In this document: positions 37,011 to 48,778 of the stretch, piece by piece | Numbering within the stretch: position 1 is the first letter of the stretch | How the letters are laid out: each line of letters begins with the position of its first letter | Assembly: GCA_013397455.1 (NCBI GenBank) | Contig: VYZB01000539.1 | Span: 435,796 to 499,795 of the forward strand | Source: Crotophaga sulcirostris | Taxonomy: Eukaryota > Chordata > Aves > Cuculiformes > Crotophagidae | Direction of reading: 5' to 3' | DNA: 64,000 nt | Program-made: the position numbers and the translations under genes | Notes under the pieces: model-generated | What the model saw: the letters and a program-made list of their open reading frames with translations, nothing else | The model's database searches: none | What the model was told of the DNA's origin: nothing

Positions 37011-37689
37011 CTCAGGTCATGTTTGTTGCTTCATTTCTTTTCTGTTGTTTTCTTAGTGTGAGGGCTTTCATGAGCTGCTCCAGTACATGTTTCCCAGCAT
37101 GAATTGTGGTTTCTACATACGTTACCTAGGAGTATGGATTTTCCTGCAACTGTTAGAGTGGACAATACGCAGACCCTTCAGTACTCCTCCTAGTAGTTAC
37201 TTCTCACAGGAGGTTTCTTTTCTTTATCACTTGCTGCTAGCTTTCAAATTAAAATACTACTGACTAGTACTAAACTATCTTCTTGAATGTCATTGTCATA
37301 GTGAATCTGCAGTTTTATTTTAGCAAGCAACTTCTATGAAAATGGGTAAATGTTAAAAATTAACATATTTCATTAGCTGCCAGAAGTTTCCTGTGATACT
37401 GATTAATTTAATTTTGTGTAGCTTTGTCAGAATAATTTGTTTCCAATCACTGAAAACATGTAAGAAAGAAGCCTTGTTAACTTGCATTTTATGCAAATAA
37501 TATACAATATAATAACTGAATATAGTATATTCATACAACTGATTCTCTTACTGTAGTCATTAGTCTTTTGACAGTGCCTTCAACTGGAACAGAAATTGAT
37601 ATTCAAGTGGAAAGAATCCTCTTATTCATGCAGTACTCCTGTAAAGTAATACTGAACCTCCAAGTTTCAATGATTTTTCACTGAAATTT
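37011..37689. other. No gene recognised
   Basis: AT-rich spacer between two CR1 elements. Confidence 0.6.
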
Positions 37690-38159
37690 ATCACAGAAAT
37701 AGAATTTGTGAAGTTGGAAAGGACCTCTGGAGATCTTCTAATCCTACTGGCTGCTCTGATCAGAGTCCACTTGAGCAAGTATTTTTCAGGGCTGTGTTCA
37801 ATCAGGTTTTTAATATTTTCCAGGATGGAGACTACCCTGCTTCTCTGGACAACCCACTCCAGCATTTGATCAACACCACAATAGAAGTAATAATAAAATT
37901 TTGCTTAGACAGAACTTATTTTTATCTATTTTTTTTTCTGTCACTGGAAATAATTGAGTAATCTGGCTCTATATTCTTAGTAAGATATATTAAAACTTGA
38001 TGTTAGGAGAAGATCCCTTCTGAGCCTTCTCTTGTCCAGGCTGAACAACCCTAGCTTTTTCAACCTCTTCTGATACGACATTTGTTCTAATCCCTTAATC
38101 ATCCTCTTGGTCCTTTGATGAATTTACTCCACTAGGTCCGCTTCTCTCTTGTACTTAGG

Positions 38160-38745
38160 AGATCAGATTTGGACACAATACTCCAACTGTGGCATCACCA
38201 GTACTGAATAGAGAGGAAGTAGCATCTTCCTTGACCTTCCGGTCACACTTTTCCTCACACAGTCCAGGAGGTTGTTTACCTTCTTTGTCACTTGACAACA
38301 TTGCTGTCTCATGGTCAGTGTGTTGTCCTGCAGGATCCCCAGCTCTCTCTCAAGTAAGCTACTCTCCAGTTGGTCATCCTCCAGCATATATAGATGTGTA
38401 AGAATAATCCAGCCAAGATGCAGGACTTTGCACTACCCTTTCATAAACTGAATGAGGTGCCTTTCTGCCTATTTTTACCACCTGACGAGGTCCTTCTGAA
38501 TGACAGTGCACCCATCTGGTATATAAGCCATGACTCCCAGTTTTGTATTCTCCTCAAACATGCTAAGGGTGCACTCTGTCTTGTCATCTAGGTCATTAAC
38601 AAAGAGACTGAACAATATTGAACCCAGTACCAATCCTTGGTGTGCACCACTAGTGACTGGCCTCCAGCTGGACTTCACATCATTGTTCATAATACCTTGA
38701 ACCCTGCAATTCAATCTACTTCACTGTCCATTATCTGCCTCATAC
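38160..38745 (-). pseudogene. CR1 ORF2 RT / C-terminal relic with decayed active site
   Basis: On the minus strand 38714-38475 reads SSWRPVTSGAHQGLVLGSIL, LFVNDLDDKTECTLS, then FEENTKLG. In working elements the last block is FADDTKL, so both catalytic aspartates are replaced. Downstream, 38387-38163 reads LERELGILQDNTLT, KVNNLLDCVRKSVTGR and LLPLYSVLVMPQLEYCVQI, the conserved region after the palm. The two frames are separated by a frame change near 38400. Non-functional. Confidence 0.9.
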
Positions 38746-39015
38746 TTGTTGTAGCGAGGTGAGTGTTGATCTCTTCTCCCAAGTGATCAGGGGAGGTTCA
38801 CATTAGACATCAGCAAAAAATTTCTTCACTGAAAGGGATATTAGGCACTGGAATAGGTTGCCCATGGAGCTGATGGAGTCACCATCCCTGGAGGTATTTA
38901 AAAAATGTGTAGATGAAGTGCTCAGGGATATGGTATAGGAGTAGGCAGGTACGATTGGACTAGATGATCTCAAAAGTCTTTTCCAACCAAGTGATTCTAC
39001 GATTCTATGATACTT
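38746..39015 (+). mobile_element. CR1 LINE 3' fragment nested in the older minus-strand CR1
   Basis: AGCGAGGTGAGTGTTGATCT, then AGGGGAGGTTCACATTAGAC, TTTCTTCACTGAAAGGGATA, CACCATCCCTGGAGGTATTT, GATTGGACTAGATGATCTCA and a GATTCTACGATTCTATGAT tail. The step from CCAAGTGATCA straight to GGGGAGG skips a short segment present in other copies. Older minus-strand CR1 coding relics flank both sides, so this copy arrived later. Confidence 0.95.
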
Positions 39016-39039
39016 TATAAGTTCGTCAGTGATGTTAAC

Positions 39040-39440
39040 ATGCTCACAAAGACCAGGTTCTGAGAATTTCAGATTTCTTCCAGTCGTCTGAAGATCTCTT
39101 GTAATTCTTCCTAACCAGGTGGTCTGTAGCAGACGTGCATAACATGATTCACATTGGCCCACCTTCTCTAATTCTCACCCACAGGTTCTCAATTGGTTTG
39201 TCTTCTGTCTCTGGGCAGATCTCCATGCACTCCCACAAGGGGCAACTCCACCACCATCGGTCTGGCCTCTTCTTCAAGAGAGAGTGTATGCATCCCTGAC
39301 AGTACACCAAACATGCATGCTCTCCCATCACATCTCTACTGTTCATGAGTCTGTTGTCCTTGCAACTGCATGTCGACTTCTAATTCTTCAAGTATGTCCC
39401 CTATGTGGTGTTAATGCACAGGCACTTCAGAGAGGCATCC
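39040..39440 (-). pseudogene. CR1 ORF2 endonuclease relic
   Basis: On the minus strand, KCLCINT near 39430 matches the opening of the CR1 endonuclease (KCLYTNA). After frame changes, LLKKRPDRWWW corresponds to the LFRKDRPGRRGGG block, and CPETEDKPIENLWVRIREGG at about 39210-39150 matches the block ending in SLWVRI. VCYRPP follows at about 39115. In active CR1 this domain nicks the target DNA. The catalytic pattern cannot be followed because of frame changes, and the C-terminal half (GDFNHPD, SDHEM) is missing. Confidence 0.8.
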
Positions 39441-39599
39441 AATTGTATCAATTCCCCCTCAAAAAAAACCAAAACCCTTTCCCTCATAACGCTGTCTTCT
39501 TACCTCTTTGTTTTTGTTCTAGTTATGCTTGAGTTAAGAACCTTTTGATTTTTATTTGTTACTTTTGAGTTCTCTGGTCCACATTATCTTTCACCCTTT

Positions 39600-40800
39600 C
39601 CTTGCCAAGCTGGTCCACCATTTACTCAGTTGACTGTGGGTTTTCATCTTCCTCTCCTGTCATTCCTAATTTTAAAGCTCTCCACATCAAGTTGATCAGT
39701 CTGTTGGCCAAGATGCTTTTGTTCCACTTTAACAAGTTGATATAATCTCTTATTAGCAATTCCCAGTTCTACAAGAGTCCCCATAGAGATAGAAACCAAA
39801 TTCTTTTGCTGCCACCAGGATATGAAATCAAGTTGACACACAGAAGCTTGTGTTGACACATCGAATCTGTTCACTTCTCTTGAAGCTCTTCAGGACACCG
39901 GAAAGGTCAAGGATAACACATTCTAGGCCTCCAAATTCTTGGATCCCTGGGACAATCTACCTCTAGAGCTGTGTAAGTCATTTTTAACAGGCTACAGATG
40001 TTCCTCAACAGCTTCCTTGGTAGCTGGTGCTCATATAGAAAAGCAATAGAGGATAACAATTCAAGGGCGAGACAAGCCTTAGCAAATTTCAAAACAATTC
40101 CTCAATCCAAGGACCTGGCATGCAGCAAACATACCCAGAGAGTAGGTAATTTTGGTAAGTGGTACCTCCATTCCCTATTGCAGGGAGTTTTCCCAAAGGT
40201 ATTATTCAACACTTCTTCCTGGTGCTGTTGTAGGGCTCCGTCTTAGCCATCTCAGCTGCTTTTTTGGGAAAAGCTCCCAGTTCCTCATTTGCTACTAGGG
40301 AACTGAACCTCTTCTGCAGTTGCAAAACTGCAGTTCGATCAGTAGCCATCATCCTGGCACTACAGGCACTTCCAGCCTTCACCATAACAGGATTCTCTGT
40401 TTTCCCAGTAGATAAGCAGAGTCTGCCTGCACCTCCTTCAATATAGTTGGAGGCTGAATCTTTCGTATCTGCAGGGTCAATCTCTTAGTTATCATTTCTG
40501 AGGCTGCTCAGTACACTGACCTCATCCTGAAGCTCTTTTACTTCATAGTAAATTTAATCAATGTGCTTGTCCTGAAGGCAAGGATACCACTCCCCTGGCC
40601 TCAACAAAGGGGTCCCAAGTACTCCCTGCAGCTTCAGATATGGAGAGTTGCATTCTTTCTCACGGAGTTCTGTCTGAGTCTGGGCTCTGAAATACCAGAC
40701 ATAGTTGCTACCGTGGTAGCTGGAGGCTGTGCTGTGGCAGATGACCGCCATTGTATGTTGGATGCATGTGAAATTGGCACTTATTTAGGCCACACTTAAC
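39600..40800 (-). pseudogene. CR1 ORF1 relic (coiled coil plus SGNH-like domain)
   Basis: On the minus strand, VKELQDEVSVL at 40545-40517 matches the N-terminal coiled-coil-like block of CR1 ORF1, and LQLQKRFSSL near 40330 matches the LQLQNRFAAL block. YVCCMPG at 40133-40113 and CYPLLLFYMST near 40050-40020 are the CLPGA and SDYYPLLLFHVGT blocks of the SGNH esterase-like domain. A FGYLDHGTLFEK-type segment near 39780 appears as FISWWQQKNLVSISMGTLVE. Many stops. The same domain is seen in worse condition at 4860-5870. Confidence 0.75.
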
Positions 40801-43090
40801 AGCAGCTGAAGGGATACTTGACCTCTGTGTAGGATCCCTATACAGAAGACTGCCTTTGAGGTCCTAGGTACAAAAGTTGTAGCAAATCTCTAAACATAGC
40901 AAATCTTTCAAAAGGGAGTCCACCACTACTTTTACCCATCATTTCTTCTTTGTGCTTAAGGCACCAGTGACCAGCACAGATGCCTTCCCTAACAGAATTC
41001 ATTCCTCACTGAAAACATGTTGAAGGATAAGAAGACCTTTTCTTGTTGACAGAAATCACAAGTCCTCCTGTGAGTTCTTTGGAGCTGCAAGAAGGGAGAC
41101 AGAAAGGGGAAAGGATGTGAGTTAAAAGTAGAGGACGAAAAATGTAATGGTTGTTCATAATAGCATTCAAAATATCTCTCAGATGCAATCCTTTAGAAAT
41201 AGATATGAAAACTGGTTTGATGTTACTTACTGTGTCCCCAGAATTGTGCAGTTTGAGTGAGCCTTTAAAGTTTTACTTTGTGAAATCAAAATTTTTTTAG
41301 GTAAAGCCATCTCCGGTAACTGAAGCAAGAAATTTCTTTACAAAGCAATAGAAACATTTACTGAGTAAGTTCAAATGATGCTGAACTTTCCAATTATTGA
41401 AATGTGAAAAGGCAAGAATGTAGGTCTTCAGAGTAAGACTTAAAACTATGCTGGCTTGTGGGATCTTCACCTTAATTTTTATTATGCTTCACGTTTAGTC
41501 TTTTCTATTGTGTACAACTCATGTGAAAGGCATTGTGAGTTATATAGTCTCAATATAAGGTAAAAGTAATGAGAAACTGTCACATCTGGACAATTAGGAA
41601 AGTTCTTAGGAAATTTAAAGGCCATTAGTCATTTCTAAGTTACAATAACATATATGCAGGTCTGATTCCTGTTTGGAAAACAATTTGAGACGCAGATCTG
41701 GATATATGATCATACCAGATCTGGTGAATAATTTAACATTGGTTACATGAGGAATAACAAATTCTCAAGAGTTTTCTCAATAAAATTTCACAAGGGTCAA
41801 CATCCCATTTTTGTTAGGAAAAAATATTCATATTCTTAAAAGAATATGTGTATACCAAATTTATTTCACAATCACAACTGTTGTTATTATACAATATATT
41901 GTAAAATAAGCAGAAAATAGATAGATGGAAAGCTAACTTTTTTTTTGTATTTAATATATTTAATAATATTTAATCCTTTAAACTATTCCCAGATACATAC
42001 ACTTTATAATTATGAAGCTAAAGCAGTTTTTCCCCCCAAAATATGCATAATCTTCATCAGCATTATCAGCAATTGAATAATCATATTTTATTTATTTGGG
42101 GAGAGATGCAAATTAGATCAAATCAGTTATTCTTTCTTCACAAACTGCTAATAGTTCTTTCATTGTACACTGCATATTTTAGATTTTAAACTCAGAGAAG
42201 AAAATCTCAGGTCCCTTTGCATTTAAGACATAAGAGAGTGGGGAAAAAACTCGAACAATGCAAGAAAGAAAGAAAGAAAGAAAGAACAGAAGGAAGAAAG
42301 AAAGAAAGAAATTTAAGTCTCCTTTTGAAATTATACCATTAGTAGGCAAAGAAATCAGTATTATTCCTTTTTATTCATATTGATCATAAAAAAAATTTGG
42401 TGACAAGATGCACTTTATAGGTAGGTCAACATATTTTTTCATTTTTAGAAAGGGATATAAAATTTTGAGTTGGTTAAATATTTGAGTGAGTTTTGAGACA
42501 GTGTAGTTTTATATTGAAAATAGAGTTGTTTTAATACTGAGTAATAATCTTTTGGTCTATCTAATGGAGAAGAGTGGCATAGTTATATCAAATGGACTTT
42601 GTGAAACTAGTTATTTTCCAAAACATTAGTAACTAAGTGGAGTGTAGGCTCTATAGTCACTTGGCTCTTATTATATTTTGATGTAGACTGTAGCAGTTTC
42701 ATACTTGTACCTACTGGCATTTTGCACATTTTTTTTTCTTCTTTAAAAAAAATCACTAAATGTATTTATGTTATGTAGTATTAAAATTTACTTTCACTTA
42801 GATAAGACTGGTAAGAAGAAAACAGTGTGTGAAGGTGCATTTTTTCAGTTAAAAAAAATCTTAATATCAATGTGATTATCGCAAATAGAATTTATTTTTT
42901 GAACATACTGTAGGTACTTATAATTAAAAACAGGTATTTGTTTAAACTGTGCACTGATGTGTCTCATGCACGGCTTTTATTTATATGTTGTAACCTCTAC
43001 ATCTAGATACAGATGACTACTTCTTCTGTAACATATATGTAACCTCTACATCTATAATATATGCATACTTTATAATCCCTAAATTCGGTA
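40801..43090. other. No gene recognised
   Basis: AT-rich sequence containing the GAAA microsatellite at 42262-42311. Confidence 0.6.
42262..42311. repeat. GAAA microsatellite, interrupted
   Basis: About six AAAG units, a break (ACAGAAGG), then about four more. Probably length-variable. Confidence 0.95.
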
Positions 43091-43137
43091 TGCTCCAGTG
43101 CTCTGTCACACTTACAGTAAAAATGTGTTTCCTGAAG
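43091..43137 (-). mobile_element. Short inverted CR1 piece
   Basis: CCAGTGCTCTGTCACACTTACAG is the reverse of the CR1 block CTGTGAGGGTGACAGAGCACTGG. It directly precedes a plus-strand copy of the same block, giving an inverted repeat (43095-43122 with 43140-43167). Confidence 0.8.
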
Positions 43138-43345
43138 TTTTTTACTGTGAGGGAGACTGAGCACTGGAAAAAATTGCCCAGGGAGAGTGTGGAGTCTCTG
43201 TCCTTAGATTAGTTAAAAAACTACCTAGACACAGTCCTGGGCATCTGGCTCTAGATGGTCCTGCTTGAGCAGTGGAGGTTGTACCAGATGACCTCTAGAG
43301 CTTCCTTCTAATCGCAACCTATCCGTGATTCTGTGATCCATGGTA
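43138..43345 (+). mobile_element. CR1 LINE 3' fragment
   Basis: TTTTACTGTGAGGGAGACTG, GCCCAGGGAGAGTGTGGAGT, TGGTCCTGCTTGAGCAGTGG, CCAGATGACCTCTAGAGCTT and a CCGTGATTCTGTGAT tail. Same broad subfamily as the copy at 48460. Confidence 0.95.
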
Positions 43346-43730
43346 TAAAAAATTGACACAGTCAACTGATCCAGAAGCAACAGATTGTACAAGCATTTAC
43401 TTCTTTAATCAGGCTTTCATGTAAATGTTTGAGAGTTCATGAATGAGAATATTAAAACAATTATTTTCTGAACTGAAAAGATCTGAAGGGAAATTCTAAT
43501 GAAGTATTATCAATATTCTATTGAGCCCTTATTTGTGGAAAGAGTTCGGATATGATTAGGTCAAAATGTATTTTTCTTATTCAACAAAAGACATTTAGTC
43601 ACTAGAAGACATTTCAATCCTTGCAAGACATTTATTTATTTTATAGAGTAGGGAACCATTCAGAATTTAGACTCTGTGAAGATCAGCTTTTGTTTATATA
43701 TCTTAAACATAATCTTGGTGCAAGGTTATG
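43346..43730. other. No gene recognised
   Basis: AT-rich spacer between the CR1 and LTR family A copy 2. Confidence 0.6.
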
Positions 43731-44500
43731 TGTGCTTGAGGTTTTGTGCAGTTTGGTAGCAGCAGAGGAGAGAGAGGGAGGTGCAGGAGCAGGCCTAGTG
43801 ACACTACCACCCTCCAACCCCACTTGCAGTTGGGGTCATAGTGTACAATGAGCTGCCTTGGACTGCTGTGGCTAAGAGCTTTGCACAATCCAAAGAGGCA
43901 GGAGTGCTCCTGACTACAGATGCACATCCGAAGTTCACACAGAGGTTATTTTGACAAGAGTCCATTGAACTGCCAGGGTCCCCTAGAGCCCCCAGCCCCA
44001 ATTCAACTTTCCTGAAGGTACTTCTGTGAATGCCTCAATTCGAGATCTTTCCATGCAGAGAAAGTTCAGTGACTAAGTGCAGACAGACCACTCCTTGTAT
44101 GCTGGTAGGGGATGGAGCGCCTCTATAAATAAACCCTGCCAGGAAGCACAAATGCACACACTCTCTGCCCTGTGGACCATGTTTCCTGAGGAAACCACCA
44201 TTGGCTTTCATGGTGGTGGTGAATATTTTTATGTTCTAGTCCTCTCTTTTTCTGCTACTCCTCTTCTTTCTCTCTCTCTGCTTTATTCTCTCCTTATTCT
44301 ACCTCACTTTTTTCCTTGGCACTTTTGGGTGAATTTGGTTGTATTCAAGTTCTTGTTATAAACTGTTTATTGATTTGACTGAGTTCAGAGTTGTAACTTC
44401 GTCTGTGTTCAAAGCAAATATTGGTCTCTTGATTCGTATATCCTGAAGTATACCCTTGGAGTGATTTGTGGTCATTTTGGACTACTGTGCAAACATTCAA
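43731..44500 (+). mobile_element. LTR-like element, family A, copy 2
   Basis: The fullest copy, about 770 bases. It starts TGTGCTTGAGGTTTTGTGCA, has a G+C-richer U3, the TATA box at 44124, CCAGGAAGCAC after it, CCTGAGGAAACCACCATTGG at 44184-44203, a CTTCTTTCTCTCTCTC tract, GCACTTTTGGGTGAATTTGG at 44319, and GGAGTGATTTGTGGTCATTT near 44458. The left half matches copy 1 (10418) and the right half matches both copy 1 and copy 3 (48133). Internal viral genes or a second LTR were not seen, so it looks solo. The right edge is approximate. Confidence 0.7.
44124..44133 (+). promoter_or_regulatory. TATA box of LTR family A copy 2
   Basis: TATAAATAAA, aligned with TATAAATAAG in copy 1. Confidence 0.6.
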
Positions 44501-47500
44501 AAGAAACACCTCCACATCCCCACATTGCCGTTTTGCAGAGCTGGTCTACTGTTGTCAAGGCTGTAAGAGATTCAGATAGGTATCTTCCCCAGGAAGTCAG
44601 TTGTTTCCTATTGAACTGTACTTGAGGGTTGTTTTTTTATCTCTATCTCTTTTCCTCCTTTTTCCTAGTGTGATTTCTGTTCCAAGTACATAAAGACTAC
44701 CAGCTGAAAGTTCTCTAGGTGTTTCACACAAATGGACACGAAGAGCATCACATTCCTCAGTAGCAGACATGCAGACCTCTTGTCCTACTTAACGGCTGAT
44801 CAAACGTGATGTTCAGGCACAAAAGCTCAAAATGAGGAGGGCATTCACATAGAAGGTGGTTAGAAATAAGATTTAATAAGAATGTAGGACAGACTGTGGT
44901 TATCAAGCTAGCATTGTTTGACAGGTATAATGACCAGTTTCTAATTCCTAGTGGTCTGTCCCTTCTATCCCCCTTTTCTCAAGCTTGTTTTTCCTGGTTG
45001 GTCTTGATCCTTCAAATATTCCATAAAAAATTGTGTACAATCTCCGGATTTTTGCTTTATTCCAAAATATTTTTTTCCATTACATAATAAGTCCTATATC
45101 CCTTAAGAATGTAACTCCCCTAGTTTGCTTGGATTTACCTGCTAACAAAAACTGTGTATAATACAGTGACATGAAGCTGCACAATTATAGAAAGCGATGA
45201 AAAGCAAAATTCAGTTGCTGTAATTGGAAAATGATGCTGTAACATTCATGTTTTCTCATAGTCCTTAAGAAGGGATTTGGCTTTGGAAGATGTTCTTCAA
45301 AATTGTAGACCAAGGTAAAGTTTGGTTACTATAATTTATATCAGGTATCATTATTTAAACAACATTACTGCTTTTTCAGGAGCATATTTTAGTGAAAGCA
45401 GAGGCCTGTAACATCCATAAAATAGGAATGCACTAATCAGAACATAATGCTGGCTTGTTCTGAACCTGAATAGAAGCATATTAAAATAGTGTTGGCAACA
45501 CTATAGCATATATACTCTATAAAAAACCAAAATATAAGTAGTATGTAACAGTATTTAGTCAAAGTCAGGAACATAAGCATTTTACTTAAGTTTGTGACCA
45601 TCAAAAGGACAAAGATATACTTAGCACCCCATAGCAAGAGGTAACTATCTTGTTAAATACTGGAGGGGGAAAAAGTTATATTAAAAAAAAAAAACAACAA
45701 AAAAGCAGAGCAACAATATAAAACCCTCTTGAAATTCATGTTGAAGTTCTTGTGACCAGTTTGATCCTAAAAAAAGAACTTCAACCATAACTAAATTTGG
45801 GAGTAAAGTGGTATTAAGATGAGGATGCAGGGAATTCTTAAACATGTCTGTGTTAGTATAGCATAATGTTTCTCTGTAGATTGTTGAAATACTACCTAAA
45901 AAAATTCTGACATTACTTTTAGAAATATAGTACTAATTGTATAAGTTTCTGCTTTCTTGTTTTCTAAGTATTGCATATTAAAACTGAATGAGAAGATTTA
46001 TTGCTATGATTAGAAAAAGAAAATTGTGAGCTATTACCTTTGTTACAGCTATTTCACAAGGTCATTTAAGGAATGTAAGGATGTGGCATATAATATAGAT
46101 TTTGCAGGTGACACTAAACTTTTATGACAAAAACTCAATTGTTTTCATGTCAAAATAAATTGACTGGGCTCGCTTTTTTTGCAAGTAAATATAAACATTT
46201 TAAAGTGCTTTAAAAAACAAGTCTTGATTTCTTTCAGAAATGTAAAAAAAAAATAAAATAAACCAAAAATTAGAGAAGGTAGGGTAATGTAGGCAGAAAT
46301 TTAAAAAGAGGAAGATTAGTCAAAACTGTGAAAATTGTTGATTTTATTAAAGCCATACCAGGTCTTGTCCCAAAAATCAAAAATTAAGTGCTTTTTTTAA
46401 GCTGACTAGGAAGTGGTGTCCTAGGTATTTGCATGCATAGGAAACAATCAATTAAGAGGATCAAAAAGAATTACTTATGACATCCGGGATTTTCTTTTGT
46501 TGTTCATGTAACGTTACTAGGGTTTACCAGAACATCTCTGCTGGAGAGTAGAGATGAAACATGCTTCTAGAAGTACCAATAATTAATGAGCGGTGTGTCA
46601 CCAAGGCAAGTTGCAACATCCTGAATTTTGGCCCAAAGCTATAATTGAATCAACCTCTCAAAAAAGAGGCCATCTGATAGCACACTTTTATGTAAGGCCT
46701 AGAGAAACTGAGATTGCTACCATTTCTGAAGGCTGTATGGTTTTAACTGTGATGAAAACTGACAACTGCCTTTTCCTCTTAGCTCTGTTCTGATTTGACC
46801 TTACTGCAGCATTCCTGTATACTCATATATTCGCACTGGCAATAAAGCTTTGCAGAGATTATCAGTGGTAATTATTGTCTGTAGTCTTTTATGTTAGAAA
46901 TATAGCTAAATATGCTGTATTCCTTAATGTTTAATATTGTTTCTGTGAAATATAAGAGATCCTGAGGAAAAAAAAAATCTTTCATTTTTCTTAGTGCCAT
47001 TCCATTTGTCCCTGGCAAAGTACACCTTTTGTAACAGAAAATCAGTATTAAACAGAAATAAAGACAATTCTTTGTAATGACAGCCTTTCTAAGAATACTG
47101 AAAGCTAAAGGGCATGAAGTTTTAGTATGCTGTAATTATAAACTGTTTTTATTAAAAAAAATCTGAAGTACTATTTTATTTTTCTTCTTGTATGTGGGAA
47201 AAAATGAACCAAAATAAAGCAAGTTATCAACTTGCTTAACAACAGAGTGAAGTAATTCATGAAGACGTAATGGGATGAAGCAGAAATTGCTCATGATTTA
47301 CTTCTTAAGTACTTGCATTTTTCATCTATAAAGCTATGTTATAGCTCTATGTAAAATCATATTAATAATAAAGTACAGTTTTGTAAGAATGCACATGTCA
47401 GAGCTGATTTCCCTAGTAGTTAATTTTTGTCTTTTGTACTTCTGTTTGGACTTGTAAATTTAAATGCTTTTTTTTTTTCAGCCATTCTTCTGCAGGTATT

Positions 47501-48132
47501 CTTCAACCAGACCAATTGGAGAGAAATTAAACTTACATGTACACATGCACATATAAGTACAGCACAGCTGATATTCAGACGACCAGGCAAGGACACAAAC
47601 CTATTAACACTGACAAAATTCTGGACATGAGAATTCTAGTCTGTAGCTATGACCTCTCTGGTATTCCTACCATTTAGACACAATGAATGTTGTAAAATCT
47701 TCTTAAATATTGTGGGAATAGAAATCTAAATTTGTAGCTTCAAAACTCTGAAAATAATTTGGATTATATTTCTGAATTAAAAGGATCTCAGGGATATATT
47801 CATCCATCTTTCAGTCCCATCTTTCATTATCATGCTAAGATTTTCTCTGAACAATTTTACCTTGACCAAAATAATAAATATTAGTTCCTATATAAAATTA
47901 ATCAGCTTCCTTATAGATACAATAAACATAATTCTCCCTATTGAAAGCAAGTTGTTCCAAGATAACAACTGTAGTTTTGTCTCTACAGGATTATTGGCTA
48001 CTAATTCTACCCAGTTTATACATCTTTCTGTAAATCTTCATATATTCTAAACCAAAACACTTCAACTGCTGTAAAATTTTAACATAGATTTGCATATATA
48101 TCTCTTCATTACCCCAGAGATCTACACATGCA
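44501..48132. other. 3.6 kb without recognised genes
   Basis: AT-rich. A pyrimidine tract followed by CATAAAGACTACCAGCTGAA near 44690 is faintly like the LTR family A R region, but too short to call. Confidence 0.55.
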
Positions 48133-48445
48133 TCTTTCCTGAGGAAACCACCATTGGACCCAATTGGGGTGGCAATTATTTCTCTCTTTTCCCTGCTACT
48201 TCTCTTCTTCATCTCTCTTTCCCTTACTTTTTTGCCACTTTTAGGTGAATTTGGTCACATCCAGGTTCTTATTGTGAACTGTGCATTACTTTGACTGTGT
48301 TCAAAGTTCAGATTGAGATCTGCTTTGTTACTTTGGTTGAGCTCAAAGTAAATATTGGATTTGAGCAAGCCCTGGGAGTGATCTGTCGTCACTCTGAACT
48401 GTCATGCAAACACAGAAAAGAGACCTACCACTACCCCAACCGTCC
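48133..48445 (+). mobile_element. LTR-like element, family A, copy 3 (right part only)
   Basis: Begins CATCTTTCCTGAGGAAACCA, the counterpart of 44179 in copy 2, and continues through the pyrimidine tract, GCCACTTTTAGGTGAATTTG, GGAGTGATCTGTCGTCACTC and CATGCAAACA. The U3 and TATA portion is absent. It ends at or just before the CR1 that follows. Confidence 0.7.
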
Positions 48446-48459
48446 TGCTGAGCAGTGGA

Positions 48460-48778
48460 TGGGCTGCAACAACAGGTGTCAAAAGGATGAGACCAGACTC
48501 TTCCCAGTGGTCCCCAAAGACACGGCAAGGGGCAATGCGTGCAAACTCGAACACAGGAAGTTCCACCTGAACATGAGGAAATATCTATTTACTGTCAGAG
48601 TGATGGAGCACTAGAAAAGGCTGCCCAGGGATGTTGTGGAGTCTCCTTCTCTGGAGATATTCAAAACCCACCTGGACATGTTCTTGTGAAACCTGCTGTA
48701 GATGGATCTACTTTAGCAGGAGGTTAGACTAGATGATTTTCAGAGGTCCCTTCCAACCCTTGCCATTCTAGAATTCTC
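48460..48778 (+). mobile_element. CR1 LINE 3' fragment next to LTR family A copy 3
   Basis: CACAGGAAGTTCCACCTGAA, GGAGTCTCCTTCTCTGGAGA, TATTCAAAACCCACCTGGAC, TTAGACTAGATGATTTTCAG and AGGTCCCTTCCAACCCTTGC, with a decayed CATTCTAGAATTC tail. Few changes against the CR1 pattern, so moderately young. Confidence 0.95.

Larger units (their letters stand above)
37690..40800 (-). mobile_element. Ancient, nearly full-structure CR1, minus strand, split by a later CR1
   Basis: The most complete CR1 here. Reading on the minus strand from 40800 down: ORF1 remains (40800-39600), the endonuclease part of ORF2 (39440-39040), then after an interruption the RT end and C-terminal ORF2 (38745-38160), and the 3' UTR to about 37690 (GTTGGAAAGGACCTCTGGAG on the plus strand). 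The end of the endonuclease and the first half of the RT are missing between 39040 and 38745, where a plus-strand CR1 now sits. Extensive stops show great age. The exact 5' end is unclear. Confidence 0.8.

Noticed and set aside
42262..42311. Short regularly repeated sequence as a possible CRISPR-like array
   Set aside because: It is a plain GAAA microsatellite with no spacers, in vertebrate DNA.
46080..46140. Possible CR1 RT palm motif reading DFAGDTKLL
   Set aside because: Only about ten residues match and neighbouring blocks are absent; could be chance.
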